In this document: positions 9,000-18,778 of the stretch, piece by piece | How positions within the stretch are numbered: position 1 is the first letter of the stretch | How the letters are laid out: each line of letters starts with the position of its first letter | Source of the DNA: Brevibacillus reuszeri | Lineage (GTDB): Bacteria > Bacillota > Bacilli > Brevibacillales > Brevibacillaceae | NCBI RefSeq assembly: GCF_002897295.1 | Contig: NZ_BEXF01000001.1 | Location: 124,001-188,000 of the forward strand | Reading direction: 5' to 3' | DNA length: 64,000 bases | The notes under the pieces: model-generated | The model's input: the letters and a program-made list of their open reading frames with translations, nothing else | Database searches by the model: none | What the model was told of the DNA's origin: nothing | Position numbers and translations under genes: made by a program

Positions 9000-9028
9000 T
9001 TGCAACTGACAGAATATTCGTTTACAAT
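9000..9028 (+). promoter_or_regulatory. Candidate promoter of fadNAE
   Basis: TTGCAA (9000-9005), 17-base spacer, TACAAT (9023-9028). This is a plausible sigma-A promoter giving a leader of about 270 bases. A GATAAT directly touching the FadR box (9117-9122) could be the -10 of a second promoter but has no good -35. The rest of the 385-base gap between the SLH gene and fadN shows no convincing gene. Confidence 0.5.
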
Positions 9029-9121
9029 TAAAACTGAACGGTGATTCAGATTGCAAGACAGGCATCTCTTTGGCGCAGATCGTAGCCATTTATCTGGGAT
9101 GTGATTTTTTAGATTCGATAA

Positions 9122-9139
9122 TGAATGAGTATTCATTCA
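9122..9139 (+). promoter_or_regulatory. FadR operator (Bacillus type)
   Basis: TGAATGA-GTAT-TCATTCA: two perfect 7-base inverted arms separated by 4 bases. This matches the operator of the TetR-family FadR of B. subtilis as I know it (TGAATGA, MTAN, TCATTCA), apart from G at the first spacer position. The site is 165 bases upstream of fadN. Expected control: repression in the absence of long-chain acyl-CoA and release when acyl-CoA binds FadR. Confidence 0.85.
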
Positions 9140-9304
9140 ACGGAAGACATGAGCTGTGTTATACAGGAATATCTATGAAAGAGTAGAAGTTATAGGAATA
9201 CTCCACTAGTCTGAATATTGGGTAAAAATCAGCATAAGTTCATCCAGGACGTCACCAAAAGGCTTGGCAAAGCCAGGCTTTCTAATTGTAAGGAGGATAT
9301 GTAG

Positions 9305-11713
9305 ATGGAGCGCAAAATTCGCAAGGCAGCCGTTCTAGGTTCTGGCGTGATGGGAGCCGGAATCGCAGCACATTTGGCAAACGTGGGGATTCCTACCTTA
9401 TTGCTGGATATTGTGCCACGTGAATTGACCGAGGACGAGAGCAAAAAAGGACTGACACTGGCAGATTCCGTCGTCAGAAATCGCATCGCGCAATCGGGCA
9501 AGGATCGATTATTAAAAGAAAAGCCGACCCCACTCTACGATAAAAAGAGCATCGATCTGATTACAGTGGGCAATTTTGACGACCATCTTTCTCTTTTGTC
9601 CGATGTGGACTGGATTATCGAGGTTGTTGTTGAAAATCTCGATGTGAAAAAACAGGTGTTCGCACAGGTAGAAGCGCATCGCAAGCCAGGGACGATCGTC
9701 ACCTCCAACACTTCAGGAGTTTCTATTAATGAAATGGCAGAAGGCAGGTCCGAAGATTTCCGCAAGCACTTCCTTGGCACCCATTTCTTTAATCCTCCTC
9801 GCTACCTAAAGCTGATTGAGATTATTCCAAGTCATGATACAGATCCAGCGATTGTTTCCTTTATGAGCGGTTTTGGCGAGCATGTGCTTGGAAAAGGAAC
9901 AGTGCTGTGCAAGGATACGCCAAACTTTATTGCCAATCGGATCGGTACATACGGGCTTCAAGTATCCATCCATGAGATGCAGCGCATCGGCTTGGGGGTG
10001 GATGAGGTCGATGCCTTGACCGGTCCTGTGATTGGCCGTCCCAAGAGCGCTACCTTCCGCACACTGGACGTAGTCGGACTAGACACGTATGTACACGTGG
10101 CAGGCAACGTCCGAAACAAGAGCACGAATGCACAGGAAAAGGCCATCTTTGAAGTGCCGGAATTCGTACTGCAAATGGTCGAAAAACGGATGATCGGGCA
10201 AAAGGCAGGTCAAGGTTTTTTCAAGCAAATCAAATCTGCCCAAGGCAAAGAAATTTTAGCGCTGGATACCCAAACGCTGGAATACCGTCCAAGTATCAAG
10301 GCCAAATTTGCGTCTCTCGATGCCGCCAAAACAGCCAAGACGCTGCCAGAAAAGCTCAGGGCTCTCGCATATGGCAAGGACAAAGGGAGCGAATTTGTCT
10401 GGAGCGTCTTGAAAAAGGTGCTACTGTATTCGGCAGACAAAGCTCACGAAATTGCAGATGATCTCGTCGCAGTCGATCAGGCGATGAAATGGGGCTTCGG
10501 CTGGGAGCTGGGACCATTTGAGACGTGGGATGCCATCGGTGTAGAAAAATCCGTTGCACGTATGCGCGAAGAGGGCGAGACGATTCCAGCTCTCGTGGAA
10601 GAGCTCCTGGCAACCGGAAAAACTTCTTTTTATAACAAAAATGAAGGACGCACCGCCGTATTTTCGATTGGCGGTATCTATAAAAACGTAGAAGAAAAAA
10701 AGGAACGGATCAATCTGGCTGCGCTGAAAGAGCAAGGGAAGCTGATTCGTAAAAATGCAGGTGCTGCCTTGATTGATTTGGGCGACGGTGTGGCGTGCTT
10801 GGAATTTACTTCCCCGCATAATGCACTGGGCATGGATTTGCTGCAAATGGCTCATATAGCCGCAGAAGAAGTACAAAAAAACTTTGTCGGCCTGGTCATT
10901 GGCAATCAGGGTAAAAACTTTTGCGTCGGAATGAATTTGGCGATGGCGCTCATGGAAGCCCAGGACGAGAACTGGCTGGAGCTCGATCTTTTAGTAACCA
11001 ATTTCCACAAAGCAGGAAGAGCGCTGCGCTACTTGCATCGTCCAGTCGTGGCAGCTCCGTTTGGCATGACGCTCGGTGGAGGAGTAGAGGTCCTCTATTT
11101 GGCTGACCGCGTGCAAGCCTCTGCCGAAACATATCTTGGACTGGTGGAAGTGGGCGTAGGTCTTTTGCCAGGCGGCGGGGGAACCAAGGAAATGCTGTTC
11201 CGCGCCATGGAGAATCTGCCTGATGCCGGTAGTGTGCCTGTTGATTCGTTCCCATTGGTTGCCAAGGCGTTTGAGACAATTGCCATGGCAAAAGTATCGA
11301 CGAGCGGACAGGAAGCGATCAATCTCGGTTATTTGCGAACTACAGACCGGATCAGCGTCAACCCGGATCATCTGTTGTACGATGCGAAGCAGCTTGTGCT
11401 GTCCATGGACAAAGTAGGCTACACGCCGCCAGCTCCGCGCAAAATCAAGGTCATCGGGGAAACCGGCTATGCCAATCTGTCTCAAAATGTGTACGCAATG
11501 AAAAAGAGCGGGTACATCTCTGATCATGACGAGCTGATTGCAAACAAGATTGCGTATGTCATGTCTGGCGGCGATCTTCCAGCGGGTACAGAAGTGACTG
11601 AGGAATACATTTTAGGACTCGAAAAGCAAGCGTTTCTAGAGCTGCTCAAAACACAAAAGACCCAGCAACGCATGCAGCATATGCTGACCAAAAACAAGCC
11701 TTTGCGCAACTAA
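9305..11713 (+). CDS. fadN: 3-hydroxyacyl-CoA dehydrogenase / enoyl-CoA hydratase
   Basis: 802-residue bifunctional beta-oxidation enzyme: enoyl-CoA hydration and NAD-dependent oxidation of 3-hydroxyacyl-CoA. The dehydrogenase comes first: Rossmann loop AVLGSGVMGAGIAAHL (about residues 9-24), then the HFFNPPRYLKLIEII motif (about 159-173). The C-terminal part holds a crotonase-like domain (about residues 490-680; NFCVGMNLAMAL, FGMTLGGGVEVLYLAD). This dehydrogenase-first order is that of B. subtilis FadN and the reverse of E. coli FadB. A strong AAGGAGG precedes the ATG. It heads fadN-fadA-fadE and lies behind a FadR operator. Confidence 0.95.
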   Translation: MERKIRKAAVLGSGVMGAGIAAHLANVGIPTLLLDIVPRELTEDESKKGLTLADSVVRNRIAQSGKDRLLKEKPTPLYDKKSIDLITVGNFDDHLSLLSDVDWIIEVVVENLDVKKQVFAQVEAHRKPGTIVTSNTSGVSINEMAEGRSEDFRKHFLGTHFFNPPRYLKLIEIIPSHDTDPAIVSFMSGFGEHVLGKGTVLCKDTPNFIANRIGTYGLQVSIHEMQRIGLGVDEVDALTGPVIGRPKSATFRTLDVVGLDTYVHVAGNVRNKSTNAQEKAIFEVPEFVLQMVEKRMIGQKAGQGFFKQIKSAQGKEILALDTQTLEYRPSIKAKFASLDAAKTAKTLPEKLRALAYGKDKGSEFVWSVLKKVLLYSADKAHEIADDLVAVDQAMKWGFGWELGPFETWDAIGVEKSVARMREEGETIPALVEELLATGKTSFYNKNEGRTAVFSIGGIYKNVEEKKERINLAALKEQGKLIRKNAGAALIDLGDGVACLEFTSPHNALGMDLLQMAHIAAEEVQKNFVGLVIGNQGKNFCVGMNLAMALMEAQDENWLELDLLVTNFHKAGRALRYLHRPVVAAPFGMTLGGGVEVLYLADRVQASAETYLGLVEVGVGLLPGGGGTKEMLFRAMENLPDAGSVPVDSFPLVAKAFETIAMAKVSTSGQEAINLGYLRTTDRISVNPDHLLYDAKQLVLSMDKVGYTPPAPRKIKVIGETGYANLSQNVYAMKKSGYISDHDELIANKIAYVMSGGDLPAGTEVTEEYILGLEKQAFLELLKTQKTQQRMQHMLTKNKPLRN

Positions 11714-11732
11714 TGAGAAGGAGGCAATAACG

Positions 11733-12911
11733 ATGAGAGAAGCCGTTATCGTCGCAGGAGCACGGACCGCGGTCGGCAGAGCAAAGCGAGGCAGCTTGAA
11801 GGACGTCCACCCAGTAGATATGGGAGCCGCCGTTGTGCGTGATTTGCTGAGACGCGTTCCGCAGCTAGACCCTGCTGATATAGAAGATGTCATCATGGGT
11901 ACGGCTGTACCCGAGGCTGAGCAAGGGATGAATATGGCACGTTTGGTTGGACTGCGTGCCGGATTGCCCAGCAATGTAGCAGGGATTACAATCAACCGTT
12001 TTTGTTCATCAGGCTTGCAAACGATTGCGTACGCCGCCCAGCAGATCATGGTCGGCAGCTCCGATGTGCTGGTAGCTGGTGGAGTGGAGAGCATGAGCCT
12101 CTTGCCGATGGTCGGACACAAGGTCGCGCTCAACCCGACTCTCGTAAAAACGATGCCAGAAGCGTACATGGGCATGGGACATACCGCTGAAGAGGTAGCA
12201 AAGCGCTATGACGTGACCAGAGAGGCACAAGATGCATTTGCTTTGACGAGCCATCAGCGAGCGGTTGCCGCGATTGAAGCAGGCAAGTTTCAGGACGAAA
12301 TCGTTCCGATGACTGTGAAGCAGCATTCTTTTGATGTAGAGGGCAAGCTGCATGTAAAAGAACGCGTATTTGACAAGGACGAGGGTGCACGCGCTGATAC
12401 GACGATGGAGGCACTGGCCAAGCTCCGCCCTGTGTTTCATGTACAAGGCAGTGTGACGGCAGGAAACTCGTCGCAAACAAGCGATGGCGCTGCTGCCGTC
12501 CTCGTGATGTCGGCTGAAAAAGCTGCTGAGCTCGGCGTCACGCCAATCGCCAAATTCCGCTCCTTCACTGTAGGAGGGGTAGAGCCTGATATCATGGGGA
12601 TTGGCCCGATCGTAGCTGTTCCGAAAGCATTGAAGCTGGCAGGAATCAGCATCGCGGATGTAGATTTGTTCGAGCTGAATGAGGCGTTCGCTTCCCAGGC
12701 AATTGCTGTAATTCGCGAGCTGGGCTTGGACCCGGAAAAAGTAAACGTCAACGGCGGCGCGATTGCGATGGGCCACCCGATGGGATGTACCGGAGCCAAA
12801 CTGACGATCTCTATCTTGAACGAGCTGAAAAGACGGGGCGGCAAGTACGGAGTCGTTACGATGTGTGTAGGTGGAGGCATGGGTGCGGCTGGCGTCTTTG
12901 AAATGATCTAA
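11733..12911 (+). CDS. fadA: Acetyl-CoA acyltransferase (3-ketoacyl-CoA thiolase)
   Basis: Last step of the beta-oxidation cycle: thiolytic cleavage of 3-ketoacyl-CoA to acetyl-CoA and a shortened acyl-CoA. The 392 residues show all thiolase catalytic elements: the acylated cysteine in NRFCSSGLQ (about residue 90), the histidine in GGAIAMGHPMGCTGA, and the second cysteine in TMCVGGGMGAAG near the C-terminus. Start is 20 bases after fadN with GAAGGAGG upstream, so it belongs to the FadR-controlled operon. FadN and FadA probably work as a complex, as known for trifunctional enzymes. Confidence 0.96.
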   Translation: MREAVIVAGARTAVGRAKRGSLKDVHPVDMGAAVVRDLLRRVPQLDPADIEDVIMGTAVPEAEQGMNMARLVGLRAGLPSNVAGITINRFCSSGLQTIAYAAQQIMVGSSDVLVAGGVESMSLLPMVGHKVALNPTLVKTMPEAYMGMGHTAEEVAKRYDVTREAQDAFALTSHQRAVAAIEAGKFQDEIVPMTVKQHSFDVEGKLHVKERVFDKDEGARADTTMEALAKLRPVFHVQGSVTAGNSSQTSDGAAAVLVMSAEKAAELGVTPIAKFRSFTVGGVEPDIMGIGPIVAVPKALKLAGISIADVDLFELNEAFASQAIAVIRELGLDPEKVNVNGGAIAMGHPMGCTGAKLTISILNELKRRGGKYGVVTMCVGGGMGAAGVFEMI

Positions 12912-12948
12912 GCAAGTACATCCATTTTCGTATAAGGAGAGGTTTGCA

Positions 12949-14727
12949 ATGGCAGATACGAAAGAATTGATCCGTGGTGGGAGCTTTTTGATTGATGCTG
13001 GTTCGGCTGATGATATGTTCGTGCCAGAGCAGTTTACTGATGAGCATAAAATGATTGCCAAGACAACCGAGGAATTTATCGTAAACGAAGTGCGCCCTCA
13101 CCTGGAAGAGATCGAAAACCATCAGTTTGATATTTCCGTTCGTCTGCTTAAGGAAGCAGGAGAGCTGGGCTTGCTTGCTGGCGATGTGCCAGAAAAGTAT
13201 GGCGGACTTGGCCTCGATAAAGTAAGTACGGCACTCGTCACAGAAAAATTTTCGCTCTCGCGCGGTTTTGCTCTCAGCTACGGAGCACATGTGGGCATTG
13301 GTTCTCTGCCGATTGTGTACTTTGGTACAGACGACCAGAAGCGACGCTACTTGCCTGATCTCGCATCAGGGAAACGATTGGCTGCTTATTGCTTGACTGA
13401 GCCAGGCTCCGGATCGGATGCGTTGGGTGCCAAAACGACCGCCACCTTATCCGAAGATGGAACACACTATCTCCTGAACGGGGAGAAGCAATGGATCACA
13501 AATGCTGGCTTCGCTGATGTGTTTATCGTTTATGCCAAAATTGATGGCGACAAGTTCAGCGCTTTTATTGTAGAGCGTACCTTCCCAGGCATTTCGTTTG
13601 GACCAGAGGAGAAAAAGATGGGCATCAAGGGCTCGTCAACAAGGACTGTCATATTGGAAGACGTGCAGGTGCCTGTCGAAAATCTACTTGGCGAGCCGGG
13701 ACGCGGACATGTCATCGCCTTCAACATTTTGAATGTCGGTCGCTATAAGCTGGCGGTAGGGGCAGTGGGCTCCGCTAAACGGGCGCTGGAGATTGCGACG
13801 AATTACGCCAAGGAGCGGAAGCAATTCAAGACACCGCTTGCCAATTTCACGCTGATCAAAAACAAGCTGGCAAACATGGCGGTTAAAACATACGCAGCTG
13901 AAAGCTCGGTATATCGCACGGTTGGCCTGTTCGATACTGCTTTGAATCGATTGGGAGACAAAGCCGACGAAGGAGCAGAGGTGGCAAAAGCAATCGCAGA
14001 CTACGCAATCGAGTGTTCGATTAACAAAGTGTTTGCGACAGAAGTATTGGATTATTGCGTGGACGAGGGCGTGCAAATCCATGGTGGGTACGGCTTCATG
14101 TCTGAGTATGAGATCGAAAACATGTATCGGGATTCCCGCATCAATCGAATTTTCGAGGGAACCAATGAAATTAACCGACTATTGATCCCTGATACACTCG
14201 TGAAAAAAGCAATGAAGGGCGAGCTTCCGCTGATGCAAGCTGCTGCCAGCCTTCAAGAAGAGCTGATGAGCTACTATCCGCAGGAAATCGAGGATGCGCC
14301 TCTTGCGGCTGAAAAGCATCTGATTGACATGTCCCGCAAAATCATTCTGATGGTAGCAGGTTCTGCGCTGATGAAGTATCAGCAGGCGATTTCCAAGGAA
14401 CAGGAGCTGCTGGCATTTTCGGCAGACATGCTGATCGAGCTGTATGCAATGGACAGTGTCGTGAAGCGGACGGAGCGGGCGATAGACGCTACAGGACTTG
14501 AGAATGCGCAGCAAAAGCTGGAGATGACGACAGTCTATGTACAGGAAGCATTCGATCGAATCGAAGGCTGGGCGAAGGAAGCGCTGGCGGCGATGGAAGA
14601 GGGCGACGATTTACGCCTGCGTCTGTCCATCTTGAAAAAGCTGACGCGCCGCACGCCAATCAATACGGTTCAGCTCAAGCGGGCGATTGCAGACCGTGTC
14701 ATCGCTGCTGGCGAGTACTCCGTTTAA
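12949..14727 (+). CDS. fadE: Acyl-CoA dehydrogenase
   Basis: First beta-oxidation step: FAD-dependent oxidation of acyl-CoA to trans-2-enoyl-CoA. The 592-residue length is that of the long FadE (YusJ) type, with the core acyl-CoA dehydrogenase fold (residues about 25-410) and an extra helical C-terminal region. Visible signatures are YCLTEPGSGSDALGAKTTA, WITNAGFADVFIVYA and, near residue 405-415, RIFEGTNEINR, whose glutamate is the catalytic base in this family. It is third in the fad operon, 37 bases after fadA, with a GGAGAGG ribosome site. Electrons would go to an electron-transfer flavoprotein encoded elsewhere. Confidence 0.96.
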   Translation: MADTKELIRGGSFLIDAGSADDMFVPEQFTDEHKMIAKTTEEFIVNEVRPHLEEIENHQFDISVRLLKEAGELGLLAGDVPEKYGGLGLDKVSTALVTEKFSLSRGFALSYGAHVGIGSLPIVYFGTDDQKRRYLPDLASGKRLAAYCLTEPGSGSDALGAKTTATLSEDGTHYLLNGEKQWITNAGFADVFIVYAKIDGDKFSAFIVERTFPGISFGPEEKKMGIKGSSTRTVILEDVQVPVENLLGEPGRGHVIAFNILNVGRYKLAVGAVGSAKRALEIATNYAKERKQFKTPLANFTLIKNKLANMAVKTYAAESSVYRTVGLFDTALNRLGDKADEGAEVAKAIADYAIECSINKVFATEVLDYCVDEGVQIHGGYGFMSEYEIENMYRDSRINRIFEGTNEINRLLIPDTLVKKAMKGELPLMQAAASLQEELMSYYPQEIEDAPLAAEKHLIDMSRKIILMVAGSALMKYQQAISKEQELLAFSADMLIELYAMDSVVKRTERAIDATGLENAQQKLEMTTVYVQEAFDRIEGWAKEALAAMEEGDDLRLRLSILKKLTRRTPINTVQLKRAIADRVIAAGEYSV

Positions 14728-14760
14728 GGACTTGTAGATCACATGACAAAAGGAGCGGAA

Positions 14761-14789
14761 GGAGCAGAGAACTTTCTCTGCTCCTTTTT
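14761..14789 (+). terminator. Intrinsic terminator of the fad operon
   Basis: Ten-base perfect arms (GGAGCAGAGA and TCTCTGCTCC) and five T. The 149 bases from here to the germination operon show no clear sigma-A promoter; a forespore sigma factor would be expected for germination genes but I could not identify a convincing sigma-G site. Confidence 0.9.
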
Positions 14790-14937
14790 GCGTTCAACAT
14801 GTAGGGTGCTTACTGTTTCTGCTTTTCGTTTGCCATGCTATGCACGTATCAAATAGTTTTGACCACATCATGCATAAAGTTGGAAGCGATCACCAACGCT
14901 AACGAGACAAATAAAAAGCCGCAAGGAACATGGTCAG

Positions 14938-16494
14938 ATGAAGTCGAGAGGATGGCTAAAACGAAAAAGAGCAGCAGCTGCAAATCGGAATAGCCATTCA
15001 GGTGGCTTAGCCCGCCCGAATAAGGCATTAGAAATCAGCGAGAGCATGAATGAAAACATCACTGAGCTGCACAATATTTTTACGTTTACTCCAGATTTAG
15101 TGATCAGAGATTTCGAGAGCAAACTCATAGAGGGACGATTAGCTCTTGTTTATTTGACCGGACTGGTAGACAAAAACTCAATTAACAACAATGTGCTGCG
15201 TCCACTGTTGGCGCCACTCGAACGCGGCCAGACGAGCATTATGGATCTTTTGTCTGTGGGAAAAGTAACGACGCTTTATGATTTCAATGAAGTAGAAGAG
15301 GCTATTTTGCAGGGAAGTAGCCTTTTGTTTATTGAGGGGCGAAAAGAAGCTTTATCCGTGGAGACACACGGTTGGCCTCAGCGTGCGATCGAAGACCCTC
15401 AGCTGGAAGCATCCCTGAAGGGTGCTCATCAAGGTTTTGTAGAGACCGGTATCCAAAATATCGCGTTAATTCGCCGATATATCCCCAATCGTGAACTGAA
15501 GATCAAGGAATATTTGATAGGGGAAAGAGGAGCAAGCAAAGTCTCAGTCCTCTTTTTAGCGGATGTCTGTAAACCAGAGGTGCTTCAGGAGTTAGAGAAC
15601 CGGATTAAAAAGATCAACGTAGATACGATCCTCAATACAGGTGAGCTGGAGGAATTCATTGAGGACAACCCATACTCGCCTTTTCCTCAGTTTATTACGA
15701 CCGAAAGGCCTGATTCAGCTGCATCTCATATTTTACAAGGAAGGATCGTCGTTGTAGTCGACCGTTCTCCTAGTGTATTGGTCGGACCAGTATCATTTGC
15801 TTCTTTTTTTCAAAATGTGGATGACTACAGCACGCGTTGGCTGGTATCGACGTTTATCCGTCTTCTTCGCTTTCTGGCCTTTTTAATCGCTACTTTTCTT
15901 CCGGCTATCTACATTGCCGTCATATCGTTTAATTACGAAGTGATTCCGTTAGACCTGATCATTTCGGTAGGAGAGTCGCGTGAGAGAGTGCCATTTCCTC
16001 CGCTTTTAGAAGCCGTGATGATGGAATTGACTTTGGAAATGCTACGGGAAGCAGGGGTACGCTTACCTGCCCCAATCGGACAGACAGTAGGAATTGTGGG
16101 GGGAATCGTCATTGGCCAGGCTGTCGTGCAGGCCGGAATTGTCAGCAATATCATGGTGATTGTGGTTGCCTTCACTGCCATTTCTTCGTTCATCATCCCG
16201 AACTATGATATGGCGTCTGCTATCAGGCTGATTCGCTTTCTCATGATGGGGCTCGCCGCTATGTTTGGGATTGTGGGGATCGTCATCGGGTTCATGACCT
16301 TGATTGGACATCTGATCTCATTGGAATCATTAGGTGTCCCATACGGAAGTCCGTTAGCCCCTGTAAGATTCAAGGACTGGAAAGACTTTTTTATTCGCCT
16401 GCCGCTTTTTAAAATGACTGAGCGACCAGTGAGTGCAAGAGCTGTTCAATCGCAAAGGCTAGAGGACGACCGTCAAAAGGAGGAAGGAAAGTGA
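14938..16494 (+). CDS. Spore germination receptor A subunit (GerA family)
   Basis: 518 residues. The N-terminal cytoplasmic half and the central membrane half (several helices, about residues 300-455) follow the GerAA/GerKA architecture, with the typical PSVLVGPVSFASFFQNVDDYSTRW segment just before the membrane part and PNYDMASAIRLIRF late in it. Such proteins form the nutrient-sensing germinant receptor of the spore inner membrane together with B and C subunits, which follow here. The start at 14938 (AAGGA upstream) adds a basic leader; an internal ATG at 15046 is the alternative. The stop overlaps the next gene by 4 bases. Confidence 0.93.
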   Translation: MKSRGWLKRKRAAAANRNSHSGGLARPNKALEISESMNENITELHNIFTFTPDLVIRDFESKLIEGRLALVYLTGLVDKNSINNNVLRPLLAPLERGQTSIMDLLSVGKVTTLYDFNEVEEAILQGSSLLFIEGRKEALSVETHGWPQRAIEDPQLEASLKGAHQGFVETGIQNIALIRRYIPNRELKIKEYLIGERGASKVSVLFLADVCKPEVLQELENRIKKINVDTILNTGELEEFIEDNPYSPFPQFITTERPDSAASHILQGRIVVVVDRSPSVLVGPVSFASFFQNVDDYSTRWLVSTFIRLLRFLAFLIATFLPAIYIAVISFNYEVIPLDLIISVGESRERVPFPPLLEAVMMELTLEMLREAGVRLPAPIGQTVGIVGGIVIGQAVVQAGIVSNIMVIVVAFTAISSFIIPNYDMASAIRLIRFLMMGLAAMFGIVGIVIGFMTLIGHLISLESLGVPYGSPLAPVRFKDWKDFFIRLPLFKMTERPVSARAVQSQRLEDDRQKEEGK

Positions 16495-17591
16495 AAAAGT
16501 ACGCGTACAACGAGATAACCCTCCTCCAATACATCCTTTTGATTCACGGTACACAGGTGGGGATCGGCGTTTTGTCCATGCCGAGAGATTTAGCAGAAGT
16601 CTCAGGTACGGACGGTTGGATCTCTCTCATCCTTGGATGGATGTGTGCCTTACTTGCCAGCATGCTCATCATCAACATCATGAAGCGCTATCCTGGATAC
16701 ACCATTATCGACATCCTTCCACTCTTTTTGGGCAGATGGCTAGGCAAGGTTGGCATTTTAATTGTGGCAATATACTGTGCGTTAGCCCTTTTTACGGTTG
16801 TCGCCAATACAGTCGGGATAATCAATGTATGGATATTGACTCAGACCCCTGCCTATATCGTGGTCATATTGTTCGGTATACCTATCTACTATATCGTTCG
16901 AGGGGGATTGCGCGTAATTGGAAGGTATTCGGAACTGATTTTCTATATCACCCTTTGGATGCCCTTTGTGCTCATGACATCATTCAAAGATACGCATTGG
17001 CTGCATTTGCTGCCTGTTCTAAAAGAGGGGATAAGACCTGTTTTGCTTGCGACTAAAACCACGATATTGTCTTTTTTGGGGTTTGAGCTGGCATTTTTTC
17101 TTTATCCGTTTCTTCAGAAAAAACAACATGCTACGCTCGGAATTGTAGTAGCGAATACATTGTCACTGCTCGTGTTTTTATCGGTCACTTTATTCTGTTT
17201 TGCCTTTTTCAGTCCAGACGAAATAACGCAGTATAAATGGCCTACGCTTAATTTGTGGAAAGTTATTGAATACAGGTTTTTGGAGCGAGTTGATATTATT
17301 TTTCTCGCATTCTATTCCCTCATTTTGTCAACCACCACGATTCCGTACATGTATTTCACTGTCTTTACCACAAGTCAGTTATTTGGAATGCAGGATCATC
17401 GAATGCATTTGAAAATAGTAATTCCGCTGCTTGTAGTGGCATTTTGGCTGTATACACCTTCGTTCGTTGAGGTGAAAAAATGGAGTGAGATGTGGAGCCT
17501 CGCAGGATTGGCTGTGGGCTATATCTTACCTATTTTGGCGTCGGGCCTAGTTTTGTTACAACAAAAATCGGCTGGAGGTCAAAAAGCTTGA
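16491..17591 (+). CDS. Spore germination receptor B subunit (GerB family)
   Basis: 366 residues, almost wholly hydrophobic with about ten transmembrane helices, of the GerAB/GerKB family within the APC amino acid permease superfamily (HGTQVGIGVLSMPRDLAEVSGTDGW split over the first two helices). B subunits carry the small-molecule germinant-binding site in characterised receptors. It starts with GTG at 16491 inside the A-subunit stop (GTGA overlap), behind AGGAGG. Its own stop overlaps the C-subunit start. The germinant cannot be told from sequence alone. Confidence 0.94.
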   Translation: MKKYAYNEITLLQYILLIHGTQVGIGVLSMPRDLAEVSGTDGWISLILGWMCALLASMLIINIMKRYPGYTIIDILPLFLGRWLGKVGILIVAIYCALALFTVVANTVGIINVWILTQTPAYIVVILFGIPIYYIVRGGLRVIGRYSELIFYITLWMPFVLMTSFKDTHWLHLLPVLKEGIRPVLLATKTTILSFLGFELAFFLYPFLQKKQHATLGIVVANTLSLLVFLSVTLFCFAFFSPDEITQYKWPTLNLWKVIEYRFLERVDIIFLAFYSLILSTTTIPYMYFTVFTTSQLFGMQDHRMHLKIVIPLLVVAFWLYTPSFVEVKKWSEMWSLAGLAVGYILPILASGLVLLQQKSAGGQKA

Positions 17592-18712
17592 ATAAGCTCA
17601 TACACATCATATTGGTAATTGTTCTGGTTACGGTGCTGCCAGGGTGCATGGATCGGATTAATTTGGAGGATACCACGCTTGCTTTGATGACGGGTATAGA
17701 TCTAAACGAAAAAAATGAACTTCTGTTTTATATGACCAGTCCCGTTTTCAGCAGAGAAGCGAAGGAAAAGTCGGAGGAATTTGGGGTAAAAGCAGATACC
17801 ATGCGCGAGGCAAGGCTTGGCTACGACAGGCTGGTAACGGCGTTGACTGTTGCGGGGAAAATACAGGTGCTGGTACTTGGAAAGCGGCTTTTACAGCATC
17901 CTGATTGGTTTAGGGTAATGGATGTATTTTTTCGCGACGCTCGATTTACCGTGAATGCGCGAATTGTCGTTTTTGATGGACCTGTTCATGATCTCTTTCA
18001 CTTCAACCCCAAGGACAAGCCTCGTTTGGCCCTCCATATAACCAAGCTGATCGACACTGCAAACTACCGGAATCTTACCGTCAGAACGAGAGCGCAGGAG
18101 TTTCACAGGCAAATGTATGAAAAGGGAATGACCCCATCAGTGACGGAGATGAAAAAGGAAAAGAACAAGGCTGTTATGGTCATGGGAACGGCGCTTCTAT
18201 CCAAACAGGGAGCCTACCGAGAGCTGATAAATGAGAGGGATACCATTCTCCTGCAAATGCTGCTATATGAAAAGCGGGGGGAAATATCACTTACGGTTCA
18301 TGTGCCATTAGGGGAAGAAAGTCAAAAGAAAATTTTGAAGGACAAGATCAGTTATATCGTCAAGGGCGTATCTCGAAAAGTGAAGACCGAATACAAAAAC
18401 GGCAGCTTCCAATTCGACGTCCAGCTTAAGCTGAGAATTGCTATTTCGGAGAGATTGTTTCCGTTCAATATGGAGAAAGACTATAAGAAAATGGAGAAAA
18501 TGATCGAGGAAGAACTGAGCAAGGAATACGCTCAATTAATTAAGAAATGTCAAAAGGAGAATACCGACCCGTTTGGCTTCGGCTTATACGCACGTGCGTA
18601 CGCGTACAAAGAGTGGAAAAAGGTAGAGGATGATTGGACGAAAGCATTCGCCAAAGCTACTGTCCGGATCGTCCCAGATGTATCGATCAAAGGAAATGGT
18701 GTAATCAAATAA
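17588..18712 (+). CDS. Spore germination receptor C subunit, Ger(x)C lipoprotein
   Basis: 374 residues from a TTG start at 17588, chosen because it overlaps the preceding stop (TTGA), has GGAGG 9 bases upstream and begins exactly at a lipoprotein signal peptide (MNKLIHIILVIVLVTVLPGC, lipidated cysteine at residue 20); longer upstream frames would bury that signal. The mature part is the Ger(x)C domain that sits on the outer face of the spore inner membrane. Third gene of a classic A-B-C germinant receptor operon with 4-base overlaps at both joints, implying tight stoichiometry. Confidence 0.92.
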   Translation: MNKLIHIILVIVLVTVLPGCMDRINLEDTTLALMTGIDLNEKNELLFYMTSPVFSREAKEKSEEFGVKADTMREARLGYDRLVTALTVAGKIQVLVLGKRLLQHPDWFRVMDVFFRDARFTVNARIVVFDGPVHDLFHFNPKDKPRLALHITKLIDTANYRNLTVRTRAQEFHRQMYEKGMTPSVTEMKKEKNKAVMVMGTALLSKQGAYRELINERDTILLQMLLYEKRGEISLTVHVPLGEESQKKILKDKISYIVKGVSRKVKTEYKNGSFQFDVQLKLRIAISERLFPFNMEKDYKKMEKMIEEELSKEYAQLIKKCQKENTDPFGFGLYARAYAYKEWKKVEDDWTKAFAKATVRIVPDVSIKGNGVIK

Positions 18713-18724
18713 ACGCTGTGCGTC

Positions 18725-18765
18725 CAAAAAAGAAACCCTGGTCCGAAAATGACCAGGGTTCTTGG
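18725..18765. terminator. Bidirectional terminator between germination operon and mtnD
   Basis: Ten-base perfect arms 18734-18743 and 18751-18760 lie between two converging operons; A-rich sequence on the left serves the minus strand as a T-run, while the right side is only weakly T-rich. Confidence 0.75.
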
Positions 18766-18778
18766 CTTCGCTTTTGAA

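Noticed and set aside
9010..9186. Open stretch of 58 codons (contains GISLAQIVAIYLGCDF) between the SLH gene and fadN
   Set aside because: It has protein-like composition but no start codon with a ribosome site, and the FadR operator lies inside it. Possibly a remnant, but not supportable as a gene.
12009..13061. 350-codon open frame on the minus strand
   Set aside because: It lies wholly antisense to fadA and the start of fadE, both certain genes. Its translation is rich in Cys/His/Arg without a domain, typical of antisense frames in this codon usage.
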